A DNA stretch of 64,000 nucleotides from NCBI GenBank assembly GCA_037974665.1, contig CM075771.1:25057425-25121424 (forward strand), written 5' to 3'. Positions 59,561 to 64,000 of the stretch are shown one piece after another. The notes beneath the pieces are model-generated. The model made no database searches and was not told the DNA's origin. It worked only from the letters and a program-made list of their open reading frames with translations. Position 1 is the stretch's first letter; every line of letters starts with the position of its first letter. The DNA comes from Ehretia macrophylla (lineage: Eukaryota; Streptophyta; Magnoliopsida; Boraginales; Ehretiaceae). Made by a program: the position numbers and the translations under genes.

Positions 59561-59968
59561 AAATTTTTAAAAAACCCTAGCGATTGCTATATATATATAT
59601 ATGTATATGTACACACATATATAAGTTACTGAAGATCAATTATTAGCATCATCAAACAATAGGGACCGAAAAAAAAAAAGAACTTTTTTTAGTTTCGTAT
59701 TTTTTTTTTTCAATTCTCACAAGCTGTTATTGTATTGTATCTGCATGTATACATGCATTCCTAAGTGTTGAAATTGATCAAAAATACGAATTGTAAGCAT
59801 TATGCATTGTGGTTTTTATGTTACAGTGATCATATTTGGCTTTTTTTTTTTTTTTAAGCTTGATATTATATTGAGTTTCTGTTGTGCTTGTTGTGATTGA
59901 CTTTTGTTAAAGCGATCATCGTTTTAATTAATTTGCAGTTTATTGTTTTATGGTTAAAGCTTAAGCTT

Positions 59969-59999
<31 letters not shown>

Positions 60000-60310
60000 T
60001 TGTGGATTTGTTTTGGCTTTCTCATTATCCACTTGTTGTTTTTTCCGAGTTTTAATTTTTTCTGTTATTATTTGCCTATTTTTGAGTAGTTTTGTTAATT
60101 TGTTGATTTTTTGGTAAGAGTTTTTATTGATTTTTCTAGTTTTGTGTTGGCTATTGAGTATTAATGTTTATGATTGTTTGCGTATATTATGAAGTTTGAT
60201 TTGTAGTGTTTTAGTTTCTCAGTTTTTTGCGTACATGAACTATGTAAATTTTCAATTGAAGTGTTAATTGAGTATAACTGTGTAAACAGGTATCCAAACT
60301 TTTGGTGTAG
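59560..60310 (+). promoter_or_regulatory. Promoter, leader and 5'-UTR intron of the UPL4-like gene
   Basis: A telo-box AAAACCCTAG (59,571-59,580) and a TA tract (59,589-59,602) precede T-rich, intron-like sequence with a TG microsatellite (about 59,973-60,000). GTGTAAACAG ends at 60,289 and is a good acceptor, leaving a 21-bp leader exon before the ATG at 60,311. The donor is not certain. Confidence 0.45.
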
Positions 60311-61880
60311 ATGGGAAATCGAGGCCAAAAGAGAACAGAAACAGTTGACGAGTTTCCATCTGATAAGCGAGCTTGTAGTTCACTGGAATTCAGGCCGAGC
60401 ACATCGAACTCATCAGTTCAGACACCAATGAGTTCAAACCGTGAAGCCCATGATGGTGACATGGACACATCATCATCAGCCTCAGGGTCAACGCGATCAG
60501 AAGGCGACGGGGAAAAGGACTCAGCTTATGGCTCTTGTGATTCCGATAACAGCTTCAGGGACTACCACAGGCGGCGATCATATGGTGATCATGCTAAATT
60601 TGAAAACGTTTTGTCAAATTTAAGCAAGGATGTTGATCAATCAGGGCAGTTGGCTGCTCGTACTGAATTGTGTGAATTGCTGTCTTTTTGTGCTGACAGT
60701 CCGTTGTCTAGTTGGATGGCTGATTCGTATTCTCCAGTTCTTGTAAAATTGGCTAGGCAAGAGAGCAATCCTGATATAGTGCTTCTAGCTGTCAGGGCAA
60801 TAACTTATTTATGTGATGTACATCCTAGATCTTCAGCTTTTCTTGTTAGGCATGATGCTGTTCCAGCTCTTTGTCAAAGATTAATGGCTATTGAGTACTT
60901 GGATGTGGCTGAGCAAGTATGTCTAAACCTTGATTGACCATTTTCACCAGCAGAATATGCTGTATGCTTGTTTGTGATTTATTTGATGATGATCCCCCTG
61001 TTTTGGTTGTGTGACTAGTTTCTTGTTCTTGATGTAGTGTTTGCAAGCCTTGGAGAAAATATCGCATGAGCAGCCCCTTGCTTGCTTGCAATCTGGTGCA
61101 ATTATGGCTGTTCTAAATTATATGGATTTTTTTTCAACTAGTGTGCAGGTAGTAACATGCGCAATGAAATTTAAGTTCACAAATACATTGCCAATTTCCA
61201 TCGCTTTATCAGGTGTAATGATTAGAACTACCTCTTTGTCATTTGTTTGCTCGAATTAGAGGGTTGCACTTTCCACTGTGGTAAATATCTGTAAGAAACT
61301 TCCTTCCGGATCTCCTTCACCTTTCATGGAGGCAGTTCCAATCTTGTGTAATCTTCTACAGTATGAGGATAGACAGGTTTGCCATAGTGTTTGTTTTGTT
61401 GCGAGAATAACATCTGTCATGAAATTTTTTTGCAATAATATCATTCTATGTTTCAGCTTGTTGAAAATGCTGCCACTTGCTTGATGAAAATAGTGGATAG
61501 TGTTTGTCGCTCTCCTGATATGTTAGATGAACTCTGCAAATATGGGTTTGTTCAACAAGCCATGCATCTCGTACACTTGAATGGTCAAACCACAGTAAGC
61601 CAATCCACTCACTTTGTAAGTGACATTTCCCATTCATATTTGTCACACTTGGCAGTTCATAAAGTCCTCGAGGATGTCTTGTTATATTACTAGTTCACTT
61701 TTTTGCAATTGGTTGCAGGGTTTGATAGGTTCCCTTGTCAAAATGTCCTCTGGTTCTAATTTAGCTTTCAAGACACTTTATGAGCTTGATATAATCCATG
61801 TTCTAAAGGAAGTGATCTCCACTTATAACCTTTCTCATGGGGCGCCTTCTACTCTTAAGGTTGACGAACACTCCAATCAG
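60311..61880 (+). CDS. UPL4: E3 ubiquitin-protein ligase UPL4-like, N-terminal part (runs off the window)
   Basis: Five exons, 60,311-60,916; 61,038-61,148; 61,260-61,376; 61,457-61,615; 61,719-61,880, all phase 0 with GT-AG introns, give the first 385 codons. The start MGNRGQKRTETVDEFPSDKR and the acidic serine-rich part (SDNSFRDYHRRRSYGD) match plant UPL4. The armadillo-like repeats of the UPL3/UPL4 branch follow: SGQLAARTELCELLSFC, VLLAVRAITYLCDVHPRSSA, YLDVAEQCLQALEKIS, LSTVVNICKKLPSGSPSPFM, VPILCNLLQYEDRQLVENAA, GSNLAFKTLYELDIIHVLKE. The family are HECT ligases of about 1,500 residues; the catalytic HECT domain lies beyond the window. The armadillo part is thought to bind substrates. No further exon was found in 61,881-64,000, so the next intron is longer than 2.1 kb, or the gene is interrupted. 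Confidence 0.88.
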
Positions 61881-64000
61881 GTTAAGTTTCTGTGTGATCT
61901 AACTCTTCTGGTGTATTTTGTGGGTAACTATTCCTTGTTCGATCCATTCTTTCAGTGGTTTCTCAGGAAGTACAGTCCAATGTTCTAGTAATTAATATTT
62001 GCGGGAGAGAACATAGTTATTAATAGAATTTCTAGCATATTCAAGGATTAGTATCATATTCTTTTCAATTGTCTTTTTGTTAATGTTTATGTGACGGAAA
62101 TACCTAACTAATAATGAGGCTTAAAAGGCTTCTGATATCCATCATAGTCGGGAATTTTGTGATTTCCTTGTTGCTGCCTTTTTTTATTCTTAATATTCTT
62201 AAATTTACAGGAGGTCATGCTGCATCTATCTAGAATTAATACTCGATATTACATTGATTTTCGTATGATTTTGAATGATATAGTATACACTTTTGTTTGT
62301 GTATGCACACATGCCATAAATGGTGATAACATTTGGAAATTCTGAATAGGTAACATTCATTAATTTTGAGACTTGGAATTGATTTTGTTCCCTCACATTT
62401 TATTTCTTATTGGAGATTGTTTACTTTTTAAGTATTTATTTTTAGACAACCTACTGTAGTTAAATATTCGTTAAGATTTCTTACTGAACAGATGCATAGT
62501 TGCATTTTGTACATGCTTCCCAGTATTATATTGAACAGTAAAGGTCATGACTGAAGGTACAGAAAGCAAAAGGGAAAAGAAACAAATTAGAAGCGGTTGT
62601 AAATTAAGTCTTGGTCTTGAAATGAAGCCTTGCTTGGTATATGAGTTCACGGAGAAGGTTTTATGATGAGCTGAGCAGTGCTCTAGTGTTGTAAAGTTCT
62701 ATTTACACTGCTTTGGTGGAATATGTGACACTTTTCAGCTGTAATTTTGTATTTGACTGCTAAAAACCTTGGAGGAGATCTGATATAATACCTTGAAGTA
62801 ACCGTACGCATTCTCAAAGCTGTGGATTCCCAGGCTTTGCCCAACTAACCTCACGGGGCCATGAAGTTAACGGCCTAGTAAACCTCCAATGGCCCTAAGG
62901 GGACTCGAACTAAAGACCTTTGGGGAGCACACACAAGGATTGACCAGCTGATAATAGTAACATTTTCTTTTTCTTGTGTGCTTGATGCCTTTAAAATAAT
63001 AACAAAATGAGTAATGGTAAGTTGTTAATCATGGAAATTTGATTAATATTGCGCCATGATCACCTTGTTAACTTTGGATGATATGACAAGTTGATGAGGG
63101 ACTTGCAGACAAGAACTATTTTAGCATGCCTACGTTGTATCGAGTTACAACTGTTTATGTGATGTCGTCACTTCTTCACCTTCCTCCTCTCCTCCATTTT
63201 TTTTATCAGTTTTTATGCTTATGTCGATGTAGACTATAGAGTATGTAGAATGTAGGATAAACTTGTCATTTCTTTCTATTTTTGTGGTAAGAAATGAGAA
63301 GAGGGGCGGATCTAGATTTTTTTGCTAGTGGGGACAAAGCCTTGTAAATATCATTTCTTACTGAGCTTAGATTTTCATTGGGACAAACCAAATTCTGTGG
63401 GTCTGTAGGGACTAAGTAGGTTTGACCACAAAGATTAGTGGGATTGTGGAGCTAATTTATTTTCCAGGCTAAACATACTAAAAATTACCTATGTATTTTA
63501 AAGTTTCTGGTGGGGCTATGAGAAACATTGATTTCGATAGGGTGTGTGCAAATAACAATATCTTCTGCGGAGGTCAGTTGGCAAGCCTCTATGTGTACTA
63601 GATGGAGCACCTTTCCTTTGAAATATGTTTATGGTGTATAATGCAGGTTTATAAGAGTATATTAATCTAAATTCATGATTTGTATCCTTGTTTGTTTTAT
63701 GGTAAATAGCAAAACTTATTAAGAATATGTTAAAGTGATTTTTTAAATGACTTGGCATATATTGGTGATGGTTGTTTGTTCTCCCATTGCTTTCTGAAAC
63801 ATTCTGCTTTACATGTTTTTCTAAGTGTTAGTGGGTGGTGTGACGTCATGGCACCTTGCTGTCATGATGATTGAATTTTCCTTTCTCATGTTGACAAATG
63901 CAGCAGATAAATTTGTTTTCTATGTTGGAAGTTTGTAAAAGTTGTCATAGTGTAAAGGCTAGAGATAACCATTTTCAGGATTGAGATTTGAGAAAATGCT
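61881..64000 (+). other. Presumed long intron of the UPL4-like gene
   Basis: A good donor (CAG|GTTAAG) opens it at 61,881. The sequence is T-rich and intron-like, holds the minus-strand SINE at about 62,790-62,960, and shows no frame resembling the next UPL4 exon. Confidence 0.5.
62790..62960 (-). mobile_element. tRNA-derived SINE in the UPL4-like intron
   Basis: On the minus strand a B-box-like TTAGTTCGAGTCCCCTTAGG stands inside a phrase typical of a widespread plant SINE (GGAGGTTTACTAGGCCGTTA, then ACTTCATGGCCCCGTGAGG). An A-box-like TATCAGCTGGTC lies about 40 bp before it. The 3' end is not sharply defined. Confidence 0.5.

Overview
This window is nuclear DNA from a flowering plant, almost certainly a core eudicot. 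The host genes have plant-type GT-AG introns, the promoters carry telo-box and site II elements, and about 60% of the sequence is transposable elements of plant families. The species cannot be fixed from the sequence. No rRNA gene, intact tRNA gene, CRISPR array or operon was seen.

Layout. (1) 1-9,405: an old, broken Ty1/copia element on the minus strand, split by a 4.16-kb solo LTR of Ty3 type (3,079-7,239) with a near-perfect target duplication. (2) 9,430-19,420: a foldback MITE, then a decayed Mediator subunit 4 (MED4) locus. Its 5'-UTR intron was enlarged by a 6.8-kb copia element (10,692-17,468) with a perfect AAAAG target duplication; its coding body is broken by frame changes, a stop and deletions. 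(3) 19,700-23,500: a MITE and an intact two-exon gene for ribosomal protein uL4 (RPL4). (4) 23,800-26,630: a terminal-inverted-repeat element carrying a captured piece of an AAA-ATPase gene, itself hit by a MITE whose removal restores the reading frame exactly, then another MITE. (5) 31,338-34,456: a ten-exon euAP2 gene of TOE/RAP2.7 type with a miR172 site. (6) 35,100-51,100: foldback elements and a 9.6-kb Tat-lineage Ty3/gypsy element with an antisense extra reading region. (7) 52,607-55,187: a six-exon NF-YB gene (NF-YB8/10 type) with a 6-nt microexon. (8) 56,430-57,651: a foldback MITE and a tiny TRIM element whose internal region is only 63 bp. (9) 60,311 to the right edge: the first five coding exons of a UPL4-type HECT ubiquitin ligase.

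The host genes (translation, flowering-time/AP2 control, CCAAT-binding factor, ubiquitin ligase, and a dead Mediator subunit) all lie on the plus strand but are functionally unrelated and independently transcribed. The window's main interest is its layered transposon archaeology, very small exons, and structured non-coding DNA: an LTR-embedded dyad array, G-tract clusters and intronic tandem duplications. I found nothing that I would call a wholly new biological system. Element ages below are rough estimates from hand-counted LTR differences.
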